From contig UZAN01046674.1 in assembly GCA_900618425.1 (NCBI GenBank), forward strand, positions 9,056-28,461: DNA of 19,406 nt, written 5' to 3'. This document shows, piece by piece, positions 8,086 through 17,831 of the stretch. The translations under genes were made by a program, and so were the position numbers. This stretch comes from Echinostoma caproni (taxonomy: Eukaryota > Platyhelminthes > Trematoda > Plagiorchiida > Echinostomatidae). Position 1 is the stretch's first letter. Each line of letters starts with the position of its first letter. The notes beneath the pieces are model-generated. The model was not told the DNA's origin. It saw only the letters and a program-made list of their open reading frames with translations, and did not search any database.

Positions 8086-9444
8086 ATTTATTTCAACGAT
8101 CAAAAATCAAGAAGAACACAGAGGGCAATTTGCTGGGTCTCAAAAAATAACTATCGACTGCTACATTCATTACTCGTTGTGCGACCAAGAACTGCGATGA
8201 TATGTTTCTGATGAGATTTTCTGTGATATGTATACCAAATTACTGATGTCCCATCTGTAATCCTCAATTACCGATCATCCTGGATCAGCAACACCTCCTG
8301 GAATTATTACACCGGTAGCTTGCTCCAATGTCAACAGTACATTATTACTGCTAACAATGGATGAAAACGTCTGACTGAATTATCGATATCCCGTAATGAT
8401 AGATGAGAAAACCCGGTTTCAGATGAATTTCACGAGTCACTTGCGACACTAGCACAGATGGCCGGGAATTTAGGCAGACCGATAAGGAATGATTGGCCCA
8501 GGTTATTTGGGGCACCGAGTCCAGCCATCAAATTCAGCGAGTTACGATAAATCGAGGATGTATTGCACTACCTCCCCCACACCCCCCGCAGAGGCAGAGG
8601 AAAAATAAAAGTTCCGTCACATCTGTCATGCTGTGTTTGTGTCTGACCGGTTTCGGAAATTTTCCCGTCGGTTGTATCGTGTCCAAAAAAATGGTTTCCG
8701 AAAGGTTACCTATCTCTAAACAGCAAGTGGTAAACGAGAAATACTCTGAAATGTTATCTCCAATTCGTTTAGAACTGAGAAGAGTTTTTCACTTCAACGT
8801 GGTTCTAGGGCAGTTCCTTCAGGTTCACTCCCAACAGACAGCAACTGGGGCTTGGTAAAAACGTTGGATCGGCAACGCGAATGCCACGTGATTCGACCTG
8901 TAAAATAGCGGATGAGAGGTAATCAAGAAAAAGCTGAAGTTAGGGGTGATGCTGGATACTCCTGATGAACAACGTCGATGGAATAAAACTCAATCACCAT
9001 CGAAGTGCGGTTATGCAATCGGGTTGCAAAGCCGATTGCCTTTAATGAAATCTCGATGATCAAGTTAGAAATCCCCACAGTCCGGACAAGCACAAATAAT
9101 TGTCACCAATTATAAGTTTTTCTTAGCGTCACAATTTTAATCAATCGATGAGCAGTCCTGGACACGAAGTTTGTCTAAAGTTACATCCGATAAAAGTAAC
9201 GCGGCGTTTAGATGTGTTTGGAACATGCAGATTAACAAAAAGTTCGCTTTGGTAGTACACGAGCTTCTTAGAAAATTTCCGATCCGAGATCGGGAAGTTT
9301 TTTAACAGATGGCACAAATGAAACCTGTCTAGCTCACACAGGAAGAAAGTATCTGTCAGCATTTTCAATTTATGTGAAAACATATATGGATTTCTTAGGA
9401 ATAGCGGTCCACAATGTTTTATCCACGGGGTACATCAATGATTG
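8086..9444. other. No gene recognised
   Basis: This region holds the longest open frame of the window (121 codons, 8493-8858, +). It has no family motif, and its length is about what chance allows in 19 kb of moderately AT-rich DNA. Confidence 0.45.
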
Positions 9445-9640
9445 AAAAGTCTCGGTAGTTTAGCGTTATTGAGATTCATCAGCAGTTTGTATCCACCAGG
9501 TTTTGGTTTGAACCCCGGGGCGCGAAATTCTGAGTTTCATCATTGCAAGGAACGAATCTCAGCGATTGGGTTCACTTCAATACTACAAATAGGAAAAAGA
9601 CTGTCCTTTGAAGAGCTATTTTCTCATACGAACGAGTAAT
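9445..9640 (+). repeat. tRNA-like SINE, unassigned family
   Basis: GTAGTTTAGCGTTA at 9455-9468 resembles a tRNA A box, and GGTTTGAACCC at 9505-9515 is a 9-of-11 B box, giving normal pol III spacing. About 15 nt later CTGAG, a TTTC/GGAA hairpin and CGAATC occur (9530-9560), a layout that recalls a ruined hammerhead, but the GA of the first box and the AAAC of the second are missing. I call only the tRNA-like head. The 3' end is arbitrary. Confidence 0.4.
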
Positions 9641-11517
9641 TTCAAATGACTGTGAATACTACTTGAATTATTTCAGTAGTTGAAGAGAAAGTAATTAGAC
9701 ATATGCTTAAGCTGCAAAACAAATACAGTACATGACAATGGAAGCCTCGGAGCTGCTGCTTGGCTAAGGAGAAAATTTTTCTCGAACTGAGTTAGTAAAA
9801 CAATTGCAGTATTTCGTATAGCTGATTTGCGAAAACATTTAGTTGGCGACTAACTTTCTAGTGGTAATCAGCCTCTTAGTAATAGCTCTCGTGTGTGTCA
9901 GTGATAATAATAACGAGCAAAGTTGCATTATGCAACCGTGGAAGGCGGAACGGATAGACTAATATAGTGCACGAAATACCAATGTTATAATTCCACACGG
10001 TGGTGCCTGGTCGAGGATAGTTATTGTCGTGTACTGACTGTTGCTGAGACGGCTATCGCACCACCGACTTCTGAGCCGAAGAAGAAAACACAATCAAAAT
10101 AGCACAGGACAGCATATTGTAAAAAAGGTATCTTTCCTTTTGTGTCGTCCTTAAGTGTTAGCATCCGTTCTCTTTGTTGCGTCCGATGCATTCTGAAAGT
10201 TTGATATCAATTGATCAATCAGAGTCGTCGAACCGCCAGGTTGATTACGCTGTCTGACCAATCCGAAACGTCGTACCGTCCGTGATGAAATACCGTGATC
10301 GATCATTTCCGGCCGGAGGCTCACCCAGTTGCGGCTTAATTTTTTTGGCTATTCTCGCCAAACATATGACGTTTTCGAGCCGATGGTTTTGGAATTTCAC
10401 CTTCTTGACAGTTATTTATTACAGATTATAGCTAAGGAATCAATAATTTGGTATATATGTAACAGATTTCTCATTTGAAAAATCTCATTGCAATTCTCAG
10501 GAGCACACCACACACATGCAATGATTGGTTTCAACTATGAAACTGGTATGCTACGACGTTTCTCACACCCCGTCACTTGTGGTTTCTTGGGATCACTTGA
10601 TTTTGGATTGCGTCACTACATTTGTCATCTAACTGTTCTGGCATGTGTTCGTTCCTCCACTGTGATTCCTAACGGTAGATCAGAAGACCAGCAATCTAGC
10701 AAACATGTTCGCCTCTGTCCAAGGCAATTCTGCAAGTAATGGCAATAACTCAAAATCGAGTAACTGGAAGCGAATGGTTTGTAGTTGGTTATAACTTCTA
10801 ACATACATTCTTAAGGACGTATAATGTGTGTAAAAACAAACAAGTTTTTGTTTTGGCTCATATTGAACTGGTTTCACTTTTTGTGGAACTGTCTAAACGG
10901 GATATCTGTTTATCCTTCTGGGTAACCGTTTTCTTATACCAGTTTCCAGAGCAAAGCTAGCGAACGAGTTTTGTCCTGGACAATTTCGCTGTTTATATGA
11001 GGACTGAAAATAGATTACAAAATAAACAAGGGTGTTTGGGGATCACTAAGGTAAAGCCATGGGAATAAAGAAGAATTTTATAGGCATAAAATTGACTTCC
11101 ATCGTTTGATCGCGATCTTGATCCTTCTGGCATTATCATTGATATAGATCATTCAAAAAGACGCCTCTAAACCAAAGAGATGTTTTCTCATCAAACAAGG
11201 CTTGACAGTTGAGGAGCTTTATCCATGCCGGTCATCAGTGAGGTTGACCTCGACGTTCGAAATTACCATTCTGTTCTACCTTTGAAACTGTCAGCGGACC
11301 CACACTGAGGTGGGAGTTCTTTAGCTCCTTGATCTGTGCACCATTCTGAGGTTGGATGCGTTGTAACTGTTTACGTCGTCACCTTCGCATGGAAGACAAA
11401 CTCTGTCCCTCAAGCTGAATAAAAAGTTACGTTTTTAGTCTTCAGCTGACTGTACCTTTCAACACTTTCCTCAGGATGGCCATTCCTTGTCACTGTATTA
11501 CACAACAAGCTTTTTTT
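9641..11517. other. No gene recognised
   Basis: I see neither coding motifs nor tRNA-like boxes with normal spacing in this stretch. Frames of 65-83 codons near 10488-10877 overlap on opposite strands and are not convincing. Confidence 0.45.
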
Positions 11518-11712
11518 TCGTTCTTTTTTTTACTTACTTTTATTGAATACAGAAAGATACAATTTTTTAGGTAGGGGGAATTGACTAATCAAATCGGGCT
11601 GCCATTCAACACACACAATGGGGAAAGTCAGGCGGTGGTGTTGGGGGATTCGAACACCCGTCCTACGGGGTGATAAGTGGTGATGGTACCACCAGGCCAC
11701 AGCTTGTCGCAT
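11518..11712 (-). mobile_element. tRNA-derived SINE with A-rich tail (second family)
   Basis: On the minus strand the element starts near 11712 and carries an A box TGGCCTGGTGG (11699-11689) and a B box whose 13-mer GTGTTCGAATCCC lies at 11657-11645. A tRNA-unrelated body of about 90 nt follows, ending in AATAAAAGTAAGT and an A run (11550-11523). The T-arm-like hairpin around the B box keeps four of five pairs. No hammerhead core is present, so this family is distinct from the ribozyme SINEs. It is the best-preserved repeat of the window, suggesting a recent insertion. No clear target-site duplication flanks it; a short AGCTTG-like word occurs at both sides (about 11509 and 11701) but is too weak to call. 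Confidence 0.68.
11645..11699 (-). promoter_or_regulatory. Pol III A and B boxes of the second SINE family
   Basis: The A box TGGCCTGGTGG (11699-11689) and a B box within GTGTTCGAATCCC (11657-11645) are about 31 nt apart, as in tRNA genes. Both fit the type 2 pol III consensus with one or two deviations. Confidence 0.6.
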
Positions 11713-11731
11713 TTGCTATCGTGTAGCAAAT
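11710..11731. repeat. 8-bp inverted repeat abutting the SINE
   Basis: ATTTGCTA and TAGCAAAT pair over a TCGTG loop at the 5' border of the minus-strand SINE. It could mark a preferred insertion site or be coincidental. Confidence 0.6.
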
Positions 11732-13689
11732 TCCAGTTCATTGGGTTCTATTAGAAAGGGTATGAACAACCCATGTTTATGTGAAACTGGCAAAATTTTT
11801 CAAAATGCATGCAGTGACCTATCCAGGTCACTTCATGAGAGACTGATCTCGATATGTTTCCAGCTGTCAAGAAGTCAGCTTACTTTCTGAAAGCTTCTCT
11901 ATTATGGAACAATTATTTAGGACAAGGATAACCGATTGGAGTCGCCGTTTGTACGAGAAACGCCATCGCAAGATGATCATTTCGTAATCCAGTGTCAAAA
12001 AGAATCTGTATAGTTGCAATACCATCTGGCTTTCAAATAACTTTGATGTTAGGGAAACCCAGGTTGATGAAATGTTCAGTTTCCTTGTTAAAGTTTGTGT
12101 TTCAGATGCAATCGAAATTTGAGGATGTTCCCGTTGTCCTTGGTAATGAGAAAATCATCGACACATTTTCTGCATGAAGTAGGTCGCTTAGGTAAATTTT
12201 GAGCTCCGGATTTCAACTGTGCCATGAAAAACTCCTACTGTTGACGAAGTATTGAAAATCGGTTCTCGTAGCTCGGGTAAAGTGACCATTTCACAAGCAC
12301 TGATGATTTCACCTCGGCTGGTGCTGAAACGTTTGCAAACAGATTGCCAAGCTCGGGAAACAGCCGAACTAGAACTCCTGCTGTTATTGGGCAACGAAAG
12401 GCTTTCCATAACCACTGTGTCAACTTAGTTTCATGGAATGTAAACTGAAAGTTCCCAGCACTCATTTGCATGCACCTCTTTAGTTCTCATTCGTTCTGTT
12501 CTACTGTGCCCACCAGTTGCTCAAACGGGGACATTGGTGAATAATTACTGCACACGTGCATCAAACCCGTGTGCTGATTATCAATGTTTGTTTTGTCTAA
12601 TTGTTTTACCATCTCAAAAGTATCTTTCGGAGAAAACTGGATCATAGAATCTCTCATTGGTTCAAATACATTGGTGAAATACTTCCTACGGAGGTTCTGG
12701 CGAGTCCCTCATCGAGAGGGTTGGTTTCAGTGGTACACTTGGAAGAAAACATTTGTTCAGGCTTACTGCACTGGTTTCTTATCTTAAACTTATCACGGGA
12801 AAAGCTTATTTTGGTGTCAGTTTCGTAGGCAATTATTTTTTTCTGTTTCGTAAACAAGATATATGTAACATGACTAGACGATCTAGAGACCTCATCAATT
12901 CACCTTTTAAATGATGGATGAAGAATAATTGTGGAAACTGATTACTGGACGTTGGTTTTCGGCAAACGAAATATTGCTATACATCAAATGTAACGCAAAA
13001 ATTCACTTTTTCTTGTCTATGAGATCCAAGAAGATAATAAAGTGCACCGCAAAAAGGTTTTTAAAAACGACTGAAAATATTCTTAACTTGGTGGAAGACT
13101 GTAATTGCGATCCGTCTCGGAAGCATTATGTCTAATGCGCTCTTTTTACAAATCCACCAGATAGGGCCGGAAAGAGGAGAGTGATTAATTAAGAAACACG
13201 ATAAGCTGTCGGTAAACAAAAAACTTCATTTGCAACAGGTCTTCAGAATTCCCACAACAAATGCAGCATAATTATTGGAAAGGTTTGAAAATATGTGCGC
13301 ATTTTACGTAGTTACAAAAATAAATCTTTTACTTCACTCGTGAATTCCGTGAGAATCCAATAAACGCTTCTTAGTGGGCGCAAACTACTCACGGTTGTTA
13401 GTAGTAGTTCACAATACCGCGAATAAAGTTGTGACAAATCAACCCTAAACCATACATCTGCCAGGTTAGAGGCCAATTAATCTGTGTATTTTGCTCAGTC
13501 AATCTGAAAACTAATGTTTTCTGCGCACAGATGCATCGAATGATTTCTCGCTAAAATCAAGGAAGTCATTTGCTGCGTGATCCACATGTTCCATCGGTAA
13601 GTTTTCACTGATCTATGAGGCAAATTCAGTGTTATATTATTTCCCTCGTTGATCAGTTTGCAACCATGGAATACAGGAAGCTAAGAAAC
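11732..13689. other. No gene recognised
   Basis: The stretch includes a GCACACG/CGTGTGC inverted repeat near 12553-12577 and an AACTACT/AGTAGTT inverted repeat at 13383-13409 that recalls the SINE tail word. Overlapping short frames on both strands around 12188-12857 have no motif. Confidence 0.45.
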
Positions 13690-13800
13690 CATGGACCCGG
13701 TCGGGTATCATCAGCATTGCAAATACATTGACCCAACCGAGTTTGGAATTCAGGACCTCAATCAGATGGAACGCGAGCATACGATCCACCAGGGAATAGC
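13690..13800 (-). mobile_element. Hammerhead SINE, copy 5 (decayed)
   Basis: Read on the minus strand, the words CGTTCCAT, GATTGAGGTCC and a damaged B box (GAATTCCAAACTC, 13751-13739) follow the same order as in copy 2. About 25 nt later comes GCAATGCTGATGATACCC (ending at 13703), which keeps the 5' side of stem I seen in copy 3, a consensus CTGATGA box (13714-13708) and a stem II of ACCC with GGGT. The GAAA box is replaced by CATG and the 3' half of the ribozyme is not recognisable. This is a dead ribozyme relic in a truncated SINE. Confidence 0.45.
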
Positions 13801-14570
13801 GGGACATGTGATCAGGTTATTTTTATTTTGTACATTTGCTATATAGCACAGTTGAGTTTCGCGAGCTTAATCCAAAATTATTTTACCTCGTGTATTCCGG
13901 CACTAGTTTCCAGAATTGACTAAGTGAAAATATTTCGAACCTGCTGATAAAACTCAACCGCATCAATGAAGTTGTCCACTTTTCCGAGATTTTCACTTCA
14001 CGCCTCGTTTACTCTGTGCACGATGAAATTCACCGTATAGTCAAATCAAATTTCTCACTTCTCTGATCTAATTCAGACCAAAGTCGTCTCGAGAGAAGCA
14101 TACGACGGATGGTTTTACTGCAATCGTGTGAGTTTCTAGACGGAAAGATTTACTCGGAATTATAAATCTAACGAATGAACGAAGCTGCTGAAGACAAATG
14201 CTTTTCCTAATCATTTAAGCCATTTCACCTGGGATTTATTTTAGCTAGATCAAAATAGAATTTAGACACACTCCATAAACAGTGCTGTCAGTTGAAGGAG
14301 AAAATCCTGAATTGAATGATGATGTTGATGTATGTCAACAGTGACCAATATTGTGCATAGCTCGTCTCGCAAAATTTGTGATTTCCTTGATTAGCGTATT
14401 GTCGAAAAAACCTTTGCGGAGGGCTTTATTTGCTTTATTTGTTCAAGCAACACCGATTAAAGACTTTTAGAATCTCTTCTAATTGCACACAAACACCGAA
14501 GTTTCTCTTTTCCGAAAACAAATAGTTTCTTTAAAATGTCACTCATTTTAAAATGACCGTCATATTCAGT
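13801..14570. other. No gene recognised
   Basis: The only structure seen is a 14-nt perfect palindrome TCATTTTAAAATGA at 14543-14556, just before the microsatellite. Confidence 0.45.
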
Positions 14571-14594
14571 TTATCTATCTATCTATCTATCTAC

Positions 14595-14627
<33 letters not shown>

Positions 14628-14755
14628 CGTGTCTATCTATCTATCTATCTATCCGTGTCTATCTATCCATCTATCTATCTATCTATCCTTGTCTATTCGT
14701 GTCTGTTCGTATATGTCTACCTATCTATCGATCTGACCTGCCTGCCTGTCTGCCT
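14571..14755 (+). repeat. Compound TATC microsatellite
   Basis: A roughly 130-bp run of TATC units is interrupted at least twice by the same CCGTGTC insertion (about 14627 and 14652) and by single-base variants. It then grades into degenerate TGTC/TTCG units and a short CTGC run (about 14735-14752). The open frame across it, rich in SIYL, is an artefact of the repeat. Confidence 0.95.
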
Positions 14756-15941
14756 ATCCGGTGCTCGATTTACTTATTCAATAACAACGTTCATGTACAG
14801 ACCTAAATGGTTACGATAAGAGATACCTGAAATTTTCTCATGTGTCCTCGTTCACTAATTCGTCCCGATTACTCATTGACCAACATTTTGTACCGCTAAA
14901 TCAATGTTGTAATCTACTCCGCATCTCGACTGGAATTGGAAATATACATCCACTTCAATTGTTTATTTCGTCACGGGAAATTTACGGTGTGTGATGATTT
15001 CTTAATTTGATTTTTACGAAGTCATAAATTTTATATATGTCAAAATTTCCTGTCTCGCGGGAAATGTGCACAGTGATCATGGATTGCAATGGGTGACATA
15101 ATTGGGAGAGAGAGAGAACGTATTCGTTTCAGTGAAATCAGATCACTTGACCAATTGACTTTTTCCACGCTGATTGGCATGCACTGGTCGATGCGATTTT
15201 GCGTGCAAACTATTGTGCCGTCATCCAATATTGGTCGCACACGGCCTAATTCTGTCTCATCGTTTTTCGTCTACACTCAATCTGGCTCAGCACATAGATT
15301 TTGTGAGGCTCGTTTGTCTAATTTCTCAGCCTAAAGTTCCCATTTTACATAACTGAACTATGATATTTCATAAACAAAGAACGTATATCTATTATAGTTT
15401 AATCCGGTGGAGTTTGTCATAGAAAATGAAAACTGTCATATGGGCCACATTATCCGCCATTATCTTAATTGAGCCGTTCCCGTAAATTCCGGTTGAGCAA
15501 TGGATCGGGTCGATTGAAACATAATTTTGTCTCACGTTCATCTTTATGAATAAAATGGTATTTTCTACGTTTCGTCAGTCGTTTTATCCTCATAACTGAT
15601 CTGCGAAATCGGGTGATCCGGAAGGCTTTTCCACACCAAGTGTTCTCACTCCTGGGTTTCACCGAGTCAGATGACTGTTTTCTCTTGTTCAGCCAACGGC
15701 CGGAAGCGCTGATCACGTTGATCAAGCGGGAAGTTCAGTGATTATGAACAACCCTAAGTAACAGGATAGGAGAAACAACAATGCAAAGAACAAGCTTTCG
15801 TGCACTGTTTCTTCATCTAACGATCAATTACAGTATATTATAAAATTTGAGGAACAATTTAGAGAGATAGTTGTTCACGGAATGGAATTTTGGTGTGAAG
15901 TGAGCGGTTGCAATACGTACGTTTGCACAGTAATAGCATAA
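14756..15941. other. No gene recognised
   Basis: An 86-codon, Arg/Lys-rich frame on the minus strand (15725-15465) has no recognisable motif and no clear splice context. I leave it uncalled. Confidence 0.45.
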
Positions 15942-16095
15942 TTGGGCGTTTTGTTCCCCTCTATCAGGTTTGTGAACAGCAATCTAAGCGGATCAAACAT
16001 TGCATCCAGGCTGGCCAAAGCGGAAGCAGTGAAAATTTACATTCAAATTCCAGCCTTGCGCGCGCAAGCGCAATTTATGAAATCATTCATTCATT
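15942..16095 (+). repeat. Unnamed dispersed repeat, copy A
   Basis: This segment is a diverged direct copy of 16857-17110. Both contain GGTTTGTGAACA(G/A)CAA followed by a GGAT(C/T)AAA word, a CTGGCC word, a CCAG(C/G)CTTG(C/T)GCGCG word and a CATAATTT/GCAATTT word in the same order. Copy A includes the CG-rich TTGCGCGCGCAAGCGCAA. The reading frame open in copy B is broken here. I do not recognise the family; it could be part of a LINE or LTR element or of a duplicated exon. Confidence 0.55.
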
Positions 16096-16856
16096 AGTCC
16101 AAATAAACGACATGAATATCGGAATCTCAGTTGAGGACTTAATTCAGTGCAATTGAAATTCAACCACGCTATTTATTCTTAGAAGAATGGCGTTGCACTG
16201 GGCTCTATACCAGGCCGTTTGTCTGCGGAAGTCAAAGCTTCCACTAAAAAATACAAGCTATAAAAACACTTATCAAATACATATTGAATTTCGTGAACCA
16301 GGATAATAATCCCAACAACATTCGACTGCGTGCATCCAAAAGGATAGTGCATTGAAGTACAAAGTTTCGTACCACTGAATAAAGTGAAACCGGATTTATT
16401 GTCTTGTCAACAGTGAGCAAAAGCATCTGATTGGCTGATACAGTTCAGAACGAATTAGAACTCCTGCATCAGGTTTTCCAAAAAATGGATATTTCGATCG
16501 ATTTCCTTTCAGCATACTAAAATGCCAGCAAAATGGGGGAAAACTGTTGGAGTGGAAAAAATCAATTAACATCAGACTGTCATTTACAGGTGACATTATG
16601 AGGGGGGATGGTTACTCGAACGCTGAACACTGCTACCAGTCAAACGTTTCACACAGCGAATTTATGTGTCACATTAGCATTCAGACGACCTTCAGACTGT
16701 AACTCAAAGATAAACTTTCTGTTTCTGCGAGCTCATTTTGCGTTTACCCTTTCATCTGTTCCCGTAGAACTGGTAGTTGTTCGACTCAGAGTTCATGAGC
16801 ACTGAAATTACTAAGTCAGTTACGAACGCAATCTGTTCACAACTTATCTAGTTGAC
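16096..16856. other. No gene recognised; spacer between repeat copies A and B
   Basis: Only short frames without motifs are present, on both strands. Confidence 0.45.
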
Positions 16857-17110
16857 CAGGGTGTTTCGGGTCAATCGACTGGGTTTGTGAACAACAACTT
16901 AAATGGATTAAATATCGTATCCTGGCCACAGTTGAAGCATTCACAATCCAGGCTTGTGCGCGTAAACATAATTTGTACAGACAATCTGTCTCCTTCATTT
17001 TCACTCGCTCCTCCCAAACGTCTTCGAATCCGACATAGGCACTATCCCGGAAAGCGTAGACAATATCTTTCAATTCTTTCAAGTTCATAAATTTCTTATT
17101 GTTTGGTTTT
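16857..17110 (+). repeat. Unnamed dispersed repeat, copy B
   Basis: This is the longer copy of the repeat at 15942-16095, about 915 bp downstream in the same orientation. It is open on both strands over most of its length. The minus strand offers an 83-codon frame (17088-16837) beginning MNLKELKDIVYAFRDSAYVG and containing SCCSQTQSIDPKHPG, whose composition is protein-like. The matching frame in copy A keeps KLRLRAQ and, in a shifted frame, DCCSQT, which hints at a once-coding ancestor on the minus strand. I recognise no protein family and do not call a gene. Confidence 0.5.
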
Positions 17111-17499
17111 TAAATACCATTCCTACCCTCTTGTAGTTTATCCAAGTTCTGAAAAATTTAATGTATTAAACAAAGAAGACGATTCACGACAGAACACAAT
17201 TTTTGTTCGTCACATTGTGTTCTATTCAATTATTTCTGCATTGAAAAATCTCCTTCGGCAACGAACGTCTGATGCGTTTCGAAGGCAATTCAATGGGGTA
17301 ATCAGGTAGTTCTTGGAACCTGTATGAGACGTTTGTTTCACTCGACTGTTATCACGTTTTCAATCGGACCTGGACCGATCCCCTGTAATCGAAACCCATG
17401 ATCGGTGATGCGATTTCATTTCCGTGGGTGCGTTCAGCCTACGAAATACACATCAGCTCACCGTTAAATACTGAATCAGTTATGGTGGAAAAGAGAAAT
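17111..17499. other. No gene recognised
   Basis: This interval lies between repeat copy B and the BEL/Pao-like fragment. It may contain further, unrecognisable parts of the LTR element. Confidence 0.4.
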
Positions 17500-17709
17500 T
17501 CTGAAATTCTGTCCACTTGGTTGAAGTTAAAAGTCCTCTACAAACTTTATGTGGATGATGCTATTTCTGACTTTGAAAAGTCAATAAATTCTCCCACACT
17601 ATGGAATTAATTAATTAAACTGTGCCAATAGTAAGATCATTTTCTCACTCACGATAGATTCTGCACGAAAAAGAACCTCTCAAAACTCTCTTTAAAACTA
17701 AAATTCTAA
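17500..17709 (+). pseudogene. Probable BEL/Pao LTR-retrotransposon RT fragment
   Basis: In one plus-strand frame the catalytic tetrad YVDD lies at 17548-17559 within LYKLYVDDAISDFEKS. It is followed by LIKLC (17611-17625) and, after two stops, by FLTHDRFCTKKNL. This order and spacing fit the BEL/Pao pattern YVDD...(Q)LI.LC..GGF.LTKF.SN, in which the glycines and the SN are lost here. Stops are at 17608 (TAA), 17629 (TAG) and 17632 (TAA). The stretch before YVDD has no firm similarity. The call rests on motif spacing in a short fragment and chance is not excluded. Confidence 0.42.
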
Positions 17710-17727
17710 TTTGAAAATTTTTTTCGA

Positions 17728-17738
17728 GGGGGGGGGGG
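17728..17738 (+). repeat. G11 homopolymer
   Basis: Eleven consecutive G residues follow a T-rich stretch. The length may be unreliable in the assembly. Confidence 0.85.
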
Positions 17739-17831
17739 AAAGTACAAAGCTGATGCTCATTGAATCTCATCGAATCTGTGCACGTTGAATTCGGTTGATA
17801 GTAGGATTAAATAGCAAATCGTAATCTTCAC

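Noticed and set aside
8214..8245. CTGATGAG on the plus strand near 8216.
   Set aside because: There is no GAAA box at a usable distance and no pairing stems.
8493..8858. The longest open frame (121 codons, +).
   Set aside because: It shows no domain, signal or splice context, and a frame of this length is expected by chance among six frames of 19 kb.
11518..11712. A 60-codon minus-strand frame as a gene.
   Set aside because: The frame coincides with the tRNA-derived SINE and starts within its tRNA-like head.
12300..12338. CTGATGA followed by a CACC/GGTG hairpin and GAAAC, resembling a hammerhead.
   Set aside because: Extra unpaired bases separate the hairpin from both boxes, stem III does not form, there is no proper cleavage triplet, and no tRNA-like head lies upstream.
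14553..14819. A frame with many SIYL repeats.
   Set aside because: It is a translation of the TATC microsatellite.
15465..15725. An 86-codon basic frame on the minus strand.
   Set aside because: It is rich in Arg and Lys but has no recognised motif, neighbour or exon boundary.
17260..17300. Minus-strand CTGATTACCCC ... CGAAACGCATC.
   Set aside because: The first box lacks G8 and A9 in the right place and stem II does not pair; no pol III boxes precede it.
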